A stretch of DNA of 64,000 bases, taken from Tagaea sp965279565 (GTDB lineage Bacteria > Pseudomonadota > Alphaproteobacteria > CACIAM-22H2). The notes under the pieces are model-generated. The model worked only from the letters and a program-made list of their open reading frames with translations, ran no database searches and had not been told where the DNA came from. The position numbers were made by a program, and so were the translations under genes. The stretch is taken from the NCBI GenBank assembly GCA_965279565.1, contig OZ257249.1:2046001-2110000 (forward strand), written 5' to 3'. Positions 53,118 to 62,300 of the stretch are shown here, piece after piece (within the stretch, counting starts at the first letter, position 1; each line of letters begins with the position of its first letter).

Positions 53118-53729
53118 ATGGAAGTGAACCCCGACGCGCTGAATTGGCTAGATGCGCATCAGGGGCTTGCAACGTGGGCACAGGGAGTGTTCACGTTTGC
53201 GGCGGGCTTGATCGCTATAGGGGCCGCGTGGATCGCCTATCGCGGGGCAAAGGTTCAGGCCGACGTATCGGAGAAGATCCATCGCGAGACGGTGGATAAT
53301 GATCGACGCGCACTAGCCGCCGCTTTGTGGGCGGAGCTCAGTGACTGCCGGAACCTGATTGCACTGATGATTCGTAACATTGGGGGTGCCAGCACAATCT
53401 ATGCCGGCAGCGTGATCTATACCCGCCCTCTCAACTTTGAGATCTACGAAGCGAACTTGGGTGCGATCGGCATATTGCCCTCCGATGAGGCTTGGGCGAC
53501 CGTCCAGACCTACAAGGCAATCCGTCGACAGCAGGACGAGCTGGCGGCTCAAACCGCCGACCTGGCGGGCGTGATGAAGACCAGAAGTTCAGAGCAGGTC
53601 GTCGCGGATCTCCGCCGATTGCTGCCCGTCATCGATATAACACTGAGTAAACTTGCGGCAATCGCCAAGCTTGACCCAGCAATCACCAAATTGATCGAGG
53701 AAACCTTCAAGAAGATTTCGGCCGCATAG
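53118..53729 (+). CDS. Island protein with one N-terminal membrane segment
   Basis: The family is not recognised. The 203-residue product has a hydrophobic helix (about 22-40; GVFTFAAGLIAIGAAWIAYRG) near the N-terminus. A long helical, mostly soluble domain follows with a helix rich in Leu/Ile near the end (LRRLLPVIDITLSKLAAI). The start ATG at 53118 follows TTGGAGCG. It is the first gene after tRNA-Glu, in DNA that is AT-richer than the left part of the window. A 186-base gap without visible features precedes it. Confidence 0.65.
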   Translation: MEVNPDALNWLDAHQGLATWAQGVFTFAAGLIAIGAAWIAYRGAKVQADVSEKIHRETVDNDRRALAAALWAELSDCRNLIALMIRNIGGASTIYAGSVIYTRPLNFEIYEANLGAIGILPSDEAWATVQTYKAIRRQQDELAAQTADLAGVMKTRSSEQVVADLRRLLPVIDITLSKLAAIAKLDPAITKLIEETFKKISAA

Positions 53730-53858
53730 AGATCTCTTCGCAGCCACCCCCGATGCTGGCGGCTAGCGGCGCCTGTCGTCTACGCGAACCCCCAGCATGT
53801 GTTAGATGTAAAGAACGTGGCCCATTTTACGCCGGCCAATCCATTCCGGGTTTCAACA

Positions 53859-54641
53859 ATGAATGAAGACCCAAGCGATCGAGAAGTCGACACAGAACAA
53901 GTCGACTACGTCGAGCCGGAAAAAATTCATCCCGGAGCTTTAGCTGGCTCACTCGGCCGCCTGCACCTCCTTGGAGACGACGCCTTTCTCCGGATGCAGG
54001 CAACGAATGTCGGCATGGTCGATGTGCTTTTGATGCGTATGGAGAAGCAGATTCGGGCGACGCTCTGCGACGACCGTCCGGATATGGAAATCGGGTTCTT
54101 GCTGTCTGCCTTGACGCAAATGTGGATCTTTGCGGTGTACGAGCTTCTCCGGACCTGGCGAGTACGCGCGAACACGGCGCTCAAATTGCTCCGCGAAGGT
54201 AAACTCACGAAGCGAATTGAAGAGCTCGAAAGTGAAAAGGAGCCGGAGCACATCGGTCGCAAGATGCTGGCGAGCCAATACCGACAGGCACTCAACAATC
54301 CCAAGATTGAGAAAGAGCTTGAAGAGCATCTCCGACGCATCTTCATTCCCTTTGTACGCCTCGATTCGCTTCGCGTGACGCTTGCAAAGCATGAGGTCAA
54401 AGGCAATCGTGGGTCGATTGCCGTTGCTCCCGGCTACGGCCGATTCAATTTTTCGTGTGGTGCCATCGAGTACCCGATGGGCAGGGACGACGCCATTGTT
54501 GGCTTCATCAATCGCCGCGATGTAGCGGACGACTTCAGGGGCATCTGGGAGAACGACGCGCCCAAAGATGGGGATATTGCTTCATTTAAAGCGTTCTTGA
54601 AGGGGCCGCCAGAGCCACCCTTCGGAGACCCTGGACAATAA
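53859..54641 (+). CDS. Island protein of unknown function
   Basis: Not recognised. The 260-residue soluble protein has an acidic N-terminus (DPSDREVDTEQVDYVEPEK), then a helical domain with QMWIFAVYELLRTWRVRA and a charged coiled-coil-like stretch (RIEELESEKEPEHIGRKM). The C-terminal half contains several Gly- and Arg-rich turns. The ATG at 53859 was chosen; a GTG at 53799 would add 20 residues. It converges with the next gene, 11 bases away, and its codon use is unlike the core genes. Confidence 0.65.
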   Translation: MNEDPSDREVDTEQVDYVEPEKIHPGALAGSLGRLHLLGDDAFLRMQATNVGMVDVLLMRMEKQIRATLCDDRPDMEIGFLLSALTQMWIFAVYELLRTWRVRANTALKLLREGKLTKRIEELESEKEPEHIGRKMLASQYRQALNNPKIEKELEEHLRRIFIPFVRLDSLRVTLAKHEVKGNRGSIAVAPGYGRFNFSCGAIEYPMGRDDAIVGFINRRDVADDFRGIWENDAPKDGDIASFKAFLKGPPEPPFGDPGQ

Positions 54642-54652
54642 AAGTCAGGTGG

Positions 54653-55210
54653 CTAGCCACCTTTCCTCAAGACTCGATCCAGCGGAGTGGGAATGGTACG
54701 AAGTCGGTCAGCCGCATACTGTTGGAACCGCGCCCGCGCTTGATCAGGGCTTATCATTTTATAAAAGCGAAGTGCGTTGCCGTATTCCGCCGGCACTTCG
54801 AGGGGTTCATGTTCATAGATCGGGAACTGACCCCATTTTGATATGACGCGATCAATCTGAGTTGCTTGGCCGATGTGCTTGAACTTGTCGTCATTGAAGT
54901 AGATGACAAGGCATCCAATTTCTTGCGCTTGGATGCTTTGAAGTTCTCTGGCAATCAGCCATCTGATGAACTTCCCGTTCGCAAATATGCTGCGATCGAG
55001 CATTTCTTTAACATCCCGATAGACAGGGTCGTCCCAGAGGCCAAGCGTATACGCCGCACAGTTACAGGTGTCATCACTATCCTCGACATAGCGAATGGTG
55101 TGCTGAAATCTCGCTCTCAACTCTTCGATGCGTTCCCGATGCTCATCGAGGTGCAAGCGCCCCAAGTCGAGAGCCATGCGGAGTTCAAGCAGATTGGCTC
55201 TTTCGATCAA
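54653..55210 (-). CDS. Island protein of unknown function
   Basis: Not recognised. The 185-residue, mostly helical soluble protein has a CNCAAY cluster near residue 50 and segments GCLVIYFNDDKFKHIGQ and SIFANGKFIRWLIAREL. The start is TTG at 55210 with an AGGTG upstream; an ATG at 55177 is the alternative. It is the last of three minus-strand genes that may form a unit, with gaps of 100 and 44 bases before it. Confidence 0.6.
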   Translation of the reverse strand: MIERANLLELRMALDLGRLHLDEHRERIEELRARFQHTIRYVEDSDDTCNCAAYTLGLWDDPVYRDVKEMLDRSIFANGKFIRWLIARELQSIQAQEIGCLVIYFNDDKFKHIGQATQIDRVISKWGQFPIYEHEPLEVPAEYGNALRFYKMISPDQARARFQQYAADRLRTIPTPLDRVLRKGG

Positions 55211-55310
55211 TGCCCAACACCTACTGCGTCACTCCCCGCGGCCCTTAGGTGTCCGCTCGGCCAGTGAGATTTGTCCGAGGGCTGTCCTAGTTTTAACCAG
55301 CAACAGCGGA

Positions 55311-55571
55311 TCACGTCGCCCCCAACCAAATCCCTACCGCTGCCAAGATTGCCGCCACACTCGAGGCTATGGCGGCGCGTTTGTTCAGCCTTCCGCTTAG
55401 GTTCAGGGCATCGACAAGTGCATGCTGGTCATTTCGCGATAGTCCACCCGAAATCCCACCAGAAATAGCGTGCGCTCGGGGGTACTTCACCTGAGATGCC
55501 ATCCACCACAAATGAGCAGCGACGGCACTGGCGGCGGCCGCGGCGAAATTCAATATTTGTGCGGCGGACAT
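55311..55571 (-). CDS. Small membrane protein with two helices
   Basis: Not recognised. The 86-residue product has hydrophobic segments at about 5-24 (ILNFAAAAASAVAAHLWWM) and 66-85 (AIASSVAAILAAVGIWLG). The polar middle contains YPRAHAISGGISGG. A good ribosome site, GGAGGAGAC, ends just before the ATG, which supports a real gene. It lies between two other unassigned minus-strand genes. Confidence 0.6.
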   Translation of the reverse strand: MSAAQILNFAAAAASAVAAHLWWMASQVKYPRAHAISGGISGGLSRNDQHALVDALNLSGRLNKRAAIASSVAAILAAVGIWLGAT

Positions 55572-55615
55572 GTCTCCTCCACATATGTGTTCATTGCGCG
55601 CAATGCGTTTGGTGG

Positions 55616-56359
55616 CTAAACGTCGGTGCCTTTATGCACCTCAAAATGCCGGTCGAATAAGTACCTGGATGCTTTCTGAATTTCCCTTAACAGATCATCG
55701 CGGCTTGAGGTGATGTTCCCAATTCCAACGACTTGTGTAGAATCGAGTTCTTCATAGAATTGCGCAAAATCAACGACTACAGAGTGAAGTAGGTTTATCG
55801 CCGTAATCTTTGCATTGAAAAAGCCCGGGCCGGGCAAAAGATGTGTTTTTAGAGCAGCGATTGCCGCAGTGGTTTTCTCGACCCGTTCCGACGCAACGTC
55901 AATCATACTAAGAATTTCCGGTGCTATGCTGGCGAGTTGCATTCGTAGTTCCGGCGGAATATCGCGGTATGTAACGATCTCCTTCATGTCATAGCTGTGA
56001 ATTTCCGGGCCGGATTCTGTGTACGCAACGGTGTCGAGAACCGACCTAAGTGCCGAAAATCTCGGATACGGAAACGGCAACGAACTTCTTAAAATGAAAC
56101 CGACCAAAAGATTCCGTCGGTCATCATCTCGTCGCCTGGCCTTCTCCACCTGCCATACGACGGCCCATGCTGCGCCGCCTGCGCCGACAATACCGCCGAC
56201 AATGCTAGCCAAGGCACCTGCTTGTTCGTGGACCTTTGACGCTGCAATAGCACCAAACGTCCAAATCCCGACAGCCGTAGCAAATAGTATCCCGACGACC
56301 AGCAAGATATTGCGGCTCAAATCTTTTGCGGCCTGATCCTCTGTGCCTATTCTGTTCAT
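55616..56359 (-). CDS. Island protein with two N-terminal membrane helices
   Basis: Not recognised. The 247-residue product has hydrophobic helices at about 17-40 (NILLVVGILFATAVGIWTFG) and 46-70 (GALASIVGGIVGAGGAAWAV), then a charged linker KARRRDDDRRN and a 170-residue soluble domain with long amphipathic helices. This short-TM plus helical-tail layout resembles the gene at 53118, although sequence similarity is not evident. It is divergent from nothing nearby: the next 222 bases to 56581 hold no gene or other feature I can name. Confidence 0.62.
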   Translation of the reverse strand: MNRIGTEDQAAKDLSRNILLVVGILFATAVGIWTFGAIAASKVHEQAGALASIVGGIVGAGGAAWAVVWQVEKARRRDDDRRNLLVGFILRSSLPFPYPRFSALRSVLDTVAYTESGPEIHSYDMKEIVTYRDIPPELRMQLASIAPEILSMIDVASERVEKTTAAIAALKTHLLPGPGFFNAKITAINLLHSVVVDFAQFYEELDSTQVVGIGNITSSRDDLLREIQKASRYLFDRHFEVHKGTDV

Positions 56360-56581
56360 ACTTCGAATCTAGCGGCAACTCGCCTCCAAGAGCAATCACC
56401 GGTCGCATGCGGTCCGCCTATTTGTCATCGGGACGAGGAAATTTGAGATGCACGGGGGCTACCGGCGTCTCTGCTTCAGCTCGCTTACCGGTTGATCCTG
56501 ACCCTTTATTCGGGTCCAAAGGTCAAGCCCGGTCAGGTCAACCTGCCATGTCCAGACATACTGCTCCGAGAAAAAACACCA

Positions 56582-57355
56582 TCAACCTTGTTTTGTGTCA
56601 CGAAAGACATACTGCCGATGCCACGAAAGATATTTGCGATGCCCCGCGGCAAGATCGCGCACACCCACTGGAAACTCGAGTCCTAGGATCGCTCTCGAGC
56701 CCTCGTCAAGCGCCGTACTTATGACGATCGCGCCATCGTCCTGCACAGTAATAAATCCGAGATCGAACACAGCATCGAGATGTGGTGCAAGCAGAAAGCC
56801 ATTATAGACGTCCAATCGCTCAGCGTCGCTTTCGCAATCAGCCCATGGCTTTATGTGGCTTGCGCGCAAGAGCGCAGGCACCGCGAGTCCAGTGACGGCA
56901 CAATGCCCCTCCCAAAGCTCAATGAGGCCGTCACGGAACAGATTTTGCCCAACACGCTGAACGACGAGTCGCTCGGCCTCTGTGGTCTTCGGCAACGCAG
57001 CAACTTGCTTTTCGAATGTGTGAAGGAGCTCGTTCGGCAGCATCTTCGCGAGCTGAAACGCTCGTCGAAGAAGCCGATGGAGCGCGGGAGCATCGGGCAC
57101 GGTTCTCCCACCCGCGGCTTCATTCGGCATGGGCGCAACCAAAGGAGTGCCGTGTTCACTGAGGGCATTAAATACGTTGTGCTGCGAAAACGCAGCAAGG
57201 ACCATGGCGTCACCGGAAGACCTAAGCCACACGCGCAGCGGACACTGCGTACTCGCGAAGGCGAGCCATTCACCCACAGGCGCAAGCGCCCGGTCGAAGC
57301 CGTTGTCGGTCGCAGCCTTCTCGAGACGCGTCTGGATTAACGGCGAGATGGTCAT
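56582..57355 (-). CDS. HNH endonuclease (HNH_2 type), distal gene of defence operon
   Basis: A 257-residue protein with a C-terminal HNH_2-type nuclease domain. CAVTGLAVPALLRASHIKPW lies near residue 150, and VYNGFLLAPHLDAVFDLGF follows. The paired His and Asn residues of the metal-dependent DNA-cutting site are present. The N-terminal 140 residues are unassigned and may recognise DNA or a partner. The start overlaps the PtuB-like stop (ATGA), so it is part of the same operon. It is a different HNH family from the PtuB-like protein. Confidence 0.8.
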   Translation of the reverse strand: MTISPLIQTRLEKAATDNGFDRALAPVGEWLAFASTQCPLRVWLRSSGDAMVLAAFSQHNVFNALSEHGTPLVAPMPNEAAGGRTVPDAPALHRLLRRAFQLAKMLPNELLHTFEKQVAALPKTTEAERLVVQRVGQNLFRDGLIELWEGHCAVTGLAVPALLRASHIKPWADCESDAERLDVYNGFLLAPHLDAVFDLGFITVQDDGAIVISTALDEGSRAILGLEFPVGVRDLAAGHRKYLSWHRQYVFRDTKQG

Positions 57356-58059
57356 CGCCCCACCCCGAGCTGACCGTACAGCGCGGCGAGCCTCGCGCTG
57401 ATGAAGCCTTTTGCGCGCTGGTGCGCAAGTAACGCCGCAATACGCTGCGGCCGCTCGGCCGGAGGAAAGGCCTCCTCCGCCTCAATTGCAGCCTCGCGGG
57501 CCACGCGGAGCGCAGGGTGATTAAGATTTAATGTGCTACGGGCAACGGGTGGCCCCTGCTGATCCTCGAGCGCGATCTCGAGCGCCTGCCGGATCTGTAC
57601 TGGCACGGTTACATCGGTGCGGACGTACATCTGGCCACCGCCTGTGAAACACAGGACGTCCTCGTACCGGAAGAAAATTGGCCAAGGCAGATTCAGCGCG
57701 ACGTTCTTCTTTCTATCGTCACAGGTGTCAACGGTCCGACACGAGAGGTGGAGGTTGCTCCAGTCGAACACCTGGTGAAGGAACAGACTCAGGGGGTTCC
57801 AGTGTTCAACGGGTGGCGGCGGCTGTGCCTCATCGATCTCCCTTTCGCAGTAGATGCAAAGGTAGCGCTGCTCCACGAAGAGTGGATCGCGCAGATAGCG
57901 CTTGTGCATGCAGCTAAACTCTGCCCTTGCATGCGCGACCGGGTCCGCCGCCGTCGCTCGGCTTGCCTGGTACGCTGCGTCAGCCGCGGCCAGCGCGCGC
58001 GGAGCCTGCCCTGGCGGCGAGACGTTCGCTGGCGGCGGTCCTTTGGTCAATCCGCGCAT
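57352..58059 (-). CDS. ptuB: PtuB-like HNH nuclease (Septu type)
   Basis: A 235-residue protein of the TIGR02646 group, which includes Septu PtuB and the retron-linked HNH nucleases. The N-terminal HNH reads CIYCEREI (Cys 68 and 71), VEHWNPLS (His 86) and DWSNLHLSCR with a further Cys in DTCDDRKKN. The first ~50 residues are Pro/Ala-rich. It lies 3 bases after the PtuA-like stop, the Septu order. A second HNH gene follows. In Septu, PtuB cuts nucleic acid when PtuA is relieved. Confidence 0.78.
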   Translation of the reverse strand: MRGLTKGPPPANVSPPGQAPRALAAADAAYQASRATAADPVAHARAEFSCMHKRYLRDPLFVEQRYLCIYCEREIDEAQPPPPVEHWNPLSLFLHQVFDWSNLHLSCRTVDTCDDRKKNVALNLPWPIFFRYEDVLCFTGGGQMYVRTDVTVPVQIRQALEIALEDQQGPPVARSTLNLNHPALRVAREAAIEAEEAFPPAERPQRIAALLAHQRAKGFISARLAALYGQLGVGR

Positions 58060-58062
58060 TGG

Positions 58063-59301
58063 TCACAGCCGCTCTATGCGCGTCATGCGACGAATGAGGT
58101 CGGGGTCGAGCGTACCCCACTGCGTGAGCAACTCGGCAAGTTGTCTCTTTGCATCCTCACGGTTTCCGGCGTCGATTGCGTCGTCGAGGGCGGCGAGCTT
58201 CTTCGCACCTTCCTTGTCACGATCGTCTGTGCCGAAATACTCGCGCATAATCGAGTTACTGTCGCGGCCTTCAACGTGAATCGTGTCAGCCCACAGCTTC
58301 CCGCCGCGAATCAGCCTCACCTGCCGATTTAGTGCGCTGCTCAGCACCTGTGGGGAGTGCGTCGTCACGATGAACTGTAAACGCGGGAAGATCTGACGGA
58401 GACCGTCGAGGACGACACGCTGCCAGCGTGGGTGTAGGTGCAGGTCGATCTCGTCGATTAGCACCACGCCTTCCAGCTTGCTGGAGGCTTCGCCTGCGTC
58501 CTGCTCATTGAGCATCACGGCCCGACGCGCGAGATCAGTCACGAGCGAGAGGTAGGCGTGAAAGCCGTCGGAAAGCTCATTCCAAGTTGCAACCTGCCCA
58601 TCCTCGAAGCGCACGACGGGGCTGCGTTCCTTCGGGTCGTACCAAGCACGCGTCACGCCGGGCGTCGCCCTTACGACGGTGTCCATCACCGCCGTGGCCA
58701 GGAATCGCTCCGGCTCGCCGTTCTGTCTGCGCACGGTGTCAGAGAGTATCTCCTCGAGGAGCCACGTCAGTAGCGCGGAATCGTCCTGCGCCGGATCGAG
58801 CGAAGAAGCGTAGCCCTCCCAGCGATCTGGGCGCGTCGGGGGAGGCTTTGTTGAGGCCTTGCCACGGCCCATGCGATCAACACCGTAGAAAGCGAAAAGC
58901 GGCCAGCGCGAGCCGGGTATGCGTACCTTTTCGATGGCAGCAAGCACTGAGGCGTAGGTGGACGTCTTGCGGTTCGACGCTGGGTTCAGGGTGTTTGACC
59001 ACGTGACGGACTCCTCGTCGCCAACCTTCGCGGTCCATGCAAGGGTGCATTCACCAGCGGCTTCGCGTTGGCCACGCTCGTCGAGTGTGATCTTGCGCGC
59101 GTCGCGCTGAGCATCGAGCTTCAAGGTGCGCGGCGCGCCGGTTTGGAACGCCGTTAGCCCTGCCGCGAGCGCGGTGAGGACAGCAGTCTTGCCGCCACCG
59201 TTCTCGGCGAAGAGCAGCGTCAGGTCGTCCTCGAGCCGCAGCTCGAAGTGCTCGAAGCACCGGAACTGATCGAGGGTGAGCTTCTGGAAGCGAAAGGTCA
59301 T
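58063..59301 (-). CDS. ptuA: PtuA-like AAA ATPase (Septu type)
   Basis: A 412-residue OLD/RecF-like ABC ATPase. Walker A is AENGGGKT (about 32-39), followed by a long insertion. The signature-like LSDGFHAYLSLVTDLARR leads to Walker B VVLIDEIDLHLHPRW (about 275-290), with the switch His in IVTTHSPQVL. The start ATG at 59301 overlaps the methylase stop and follows GGAGGGCCTC. The following gene is a PtuB-like HNH nuclease, so the pair is called Septu-like. Other OLD-type ATPases cannot be excluded by sequence reading alone. Confidence 0.75.
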   Translation of the reverse strand: MTFRFQKLTLDQFRCFEHFELRLEDDLTLLFAENGGGKTAVLTALAAGLTAFQTGAPRTLKLDAQRDARKITLDERGQREAAGECTLAWTAKVGDEESVTWSNTLNPASNRKTSTYASVLAAIEKVRIPGSRWPLFAFYGVDRMGRGKASTKPPPTRPDRWEGYASSLDPAQDDSALLTWLLEEILSDTVRRQNGEPERFLATAVMDTVVRATPGVTRAWYDPKERSPVVRFEDGQVATWNELSDGFHAYLSLVTDLARRAVMLNEQDAGEASSKLEGVVLIDEIDLHLHPRWQRVVLDGLRQIFPRLQFIVTTHSPQVLSSALNRQVRLIRGGKLWADTIHVEGRDSNSIMREYFGTDDRDKEGAKKLAALDDAIDAGNREDAKRQLAELLTQWGTLDPDLIRRMTRIERL

Positions 59302-62300
59302 GAGGCCCTCCTGGGCAGGCCGAGCGGCGAGACATACGGTATACTGCTGGCCGCAGCGGCCGCGAGCGCGTCGTAGCACTCGAGCACGATGCGCTTGGTG
59401 CGGAATTCGCCGTGGGCCTTCTCGTCGTTCTTCTTCACGACCGGGAAGGTATCCAAGATGTAGTCCACGTCAGCACGCGCGAAGCCATAGAGGTGGAAGA
59501 ACGCAGCGTCGAGCTCCGCGCGTAGGGCGGAGCGGCGCGAGGGGTCCCAGAGGTACGGTGGCCCCTCATCGCCGACGTCGCGGGCGAAGGGCTGGAGATC
59601 CCAAGCGGAATAGGTCAACTCGACGACGCGTGGGAGTAGCCAATCGCGCACGATCTGCTCACCCGACCACGCAGCTTCGGTGCCGTAGACAGATGGCGCA
59701 AGGACGGGCAGCTGCTTGAGATAGCCATAGGTCAGGTGTGTACCGCCGATCTTCTGCCGTGCAGCGTAGTCGAGCGCAAAGCTGCACAAGCAAGCATAGA
59801 GGCAAGCCGTTACACGTGGGTCGACTGCTGCGAACAGCAATGGATTTGTATGACCCACCGCGACGCGCGGAACTAGTGATGCGATGACGGTGCGCTCGTT
59901 GTGAGCGTTCGTGATATCACGCCACCCGAGAAGCCATCCCTTGTCCCAGTGCTCGGCAATTCGCGCCTCCACTTCGTCGTGGAAGACCCAGTACCCGGGC
60001 ATGGTGGCGGCGTGGGGATCGCCGTGCTCTAACTCGGTCAACTTGGGAAGAGTGCCCTTGTTCAGGTTGGCTTGCGTCGCATTTTTAAAGGTTGAGAACC
60101 GGTGATCGTAATGGTGCACCATCTTCGCTTCGATAAGCGGCAACGCGCGCCTTTCACCCAAGACGAATTCGTTGCTGCTCAGCTTCCAGCCTGCTGCCTC
60201 TAGCTCGCCGCGCGTGCGGAAAAGGCCCGAGTCGTTAGCCATGTCGAACATGCGCATGAAGCGCAATCCCCATGGGTTGCCTTCGGGATCATCCTCACGC
60301 CAAAGGATGTTTGCGCGGCGGTACATCGCGAGATTGAGGTCGACGTCCCGCCTGGTTGGAAACGTCGGGAATGTCCTCGTGTTTGGGTTGAGAGTGGCGA
60401 TCTCCGAGGCAGTGAGACGATATCGCCGCGCAGGATCAGAGAGCGCTTCGCTCCTCCGCGCGAATGCAACAACCTCAGCGGAATCGGTAGTTCGCCCCCG
60501 ACCTCCGAGCGTCAGAAGTACAAAGCGGAACATGTTGTTCACGCCGACGAAAATCCGCTCTTCGTTCTCAAAGTGAAAGATGGCAAGCAGAGTCTTCTTA
60601 GTCACCGCGCTCTGAAAGAAATCTTTCGTCGTGTCGTCGGTTGCTATGCCCGCCGGCACGATAAAGCCTGCGCACCCCTGCGGACCTAGAACGTTTCGGT
60701 TGTGTTCCGCGAAGATGGCGTAGGTATTGATGTCGCCCTTGCCGCACAGCGGATAGCGCCCCGACTGTCGGATCAAGTGACTCTCGCCCTCCGCCCTGCG
60801 GCTTGCGGCTGTCCACTCCTTCCACAGATCTGGGTTCGTCGTAGGCAAGTGCGCAATGAGCTTCTTGCGAGCCGCTGCATTCTGCGCAGTCGCGATCTCC
60901 TTGTCTCGCGAGGCAAAGAACTCTTGCTCCTGCAGCTTCACACGCTCCCACGGCGGGTTGCCGAGCACCACGTCGAAGCCGCCCTTGGCAAAGACCTGAG
61001 GGAACTGCAGATGCCAATGGAAGAAGAAGTATTGGTTGGCTAACTCGACGACCATCTTCGTCGTGAGCGGTGAGGCCGTGCCCCCGTCTCGTAGCTTGCG
61101 CCACACGTCATTAGTCGGCGCAACCTCGACGAGGGGGCCCGTCTCATTCGGCCACACAAATGCGGCGCACCACGCGTCGGCGACGAGCTTCTGATGCCTG
61201 TACGCTTCTGATGTCAGGATGCCAGTCCAGTGCCGCTCTTTGTCGGCGAGGGCCTGGACGTTGTCGTCGCGGGCAGCGTCAAGGTCAGCGACGGCCTGTG
61301 TTACAGCCTTCGCCTCGTTGCGGGTCCGGGAGCCAAAGTCGAGGGTGGTCTGCGTCGCCTCGACCTTGTTCTTCTTCTTGAGCGCGCTCGCAGCCTTCTT
61401 GTTGTCGCCCTCGATCGGATCCCACGCCGCGTCGGGGATGCCGCTCTCCATTAGCGTGGGTGTGGTGCCAAGCAGCGCATTGCCAAGCTGGATGTGCGAG
61501 TCAAGAAAGGTTAGCGGAAGACCCGGCTCGACAGCCTCCAGCCACAGGCTGACCTTGCATAGCTCGACCGCCATCGGGTTCAAGTCGACGCCGAAGATGC
61601 ACTTCGCCACCACCTGCCGCAGCGCGCGGCGATACTCCTCGGCCGATGGCGTGCCATTCACCGTGGCGCGCGCTACGTGGGTCGCGAGCCGGCGTGCAGC
61701 TGAGAGCAAAAAATGCCCCGAACCGCAGGCTGGGTCGACGATCGACAGGCCGAGCAGCGCTCCAGCGGCGCCAGTCGGGTGTTTTGCGAGGATATCGGCA
61801 ATGACGGGCTCTAGGGCGCTGTCAAGCAGCACCGAGACTAGGCTCTCGGGCGTGTAATAGCTGCCTGAGGTCTTACGATCATTGCCTCGGTAGTCGACGA
61901 GCGCGAACTCCCTGCTATCTTGGGCAATCTGTGGATCGAGCTCGAGAAGCCCCTCGTAGACGTAGCCCAGCTCGTCTGCGCCCATGTCGCGCCAGTTCAC
62001 GCGCGAGAGGCCGCTCGGCTCTTTGAGCCAACAGAGCTTGGAGATGGCACCGAGCAGCGCGCGGTTATTGAGGCTCGCGACATCAAGATTGGGGCATTGC
62101 GTGGATGCGAACAGGCCGCCGAGTGCAGGCAGGCCTAGCGCGGGCTCGCCCGTAGACAGCCCGCGAAACACGATCTTCAGTGCGCCCCAAAGGTCGTCGT
62201 AGCGATCGTAGGCCGCGCGACGGGATGAGCGATCGCGTAAGCGCTTCGCGCTATAACCGAGAGCGTAGCGCTCGATCGTATCTTTTGCCGTGTCTTTGGG

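Noticed and set aside
56360..56581. A small gene or RNA in the 222-base gap before the HNH gene
   Set aside because: Short frames here lack ribosome sites and cross the HNH gene. No stable hairpin with a T-run was seen.
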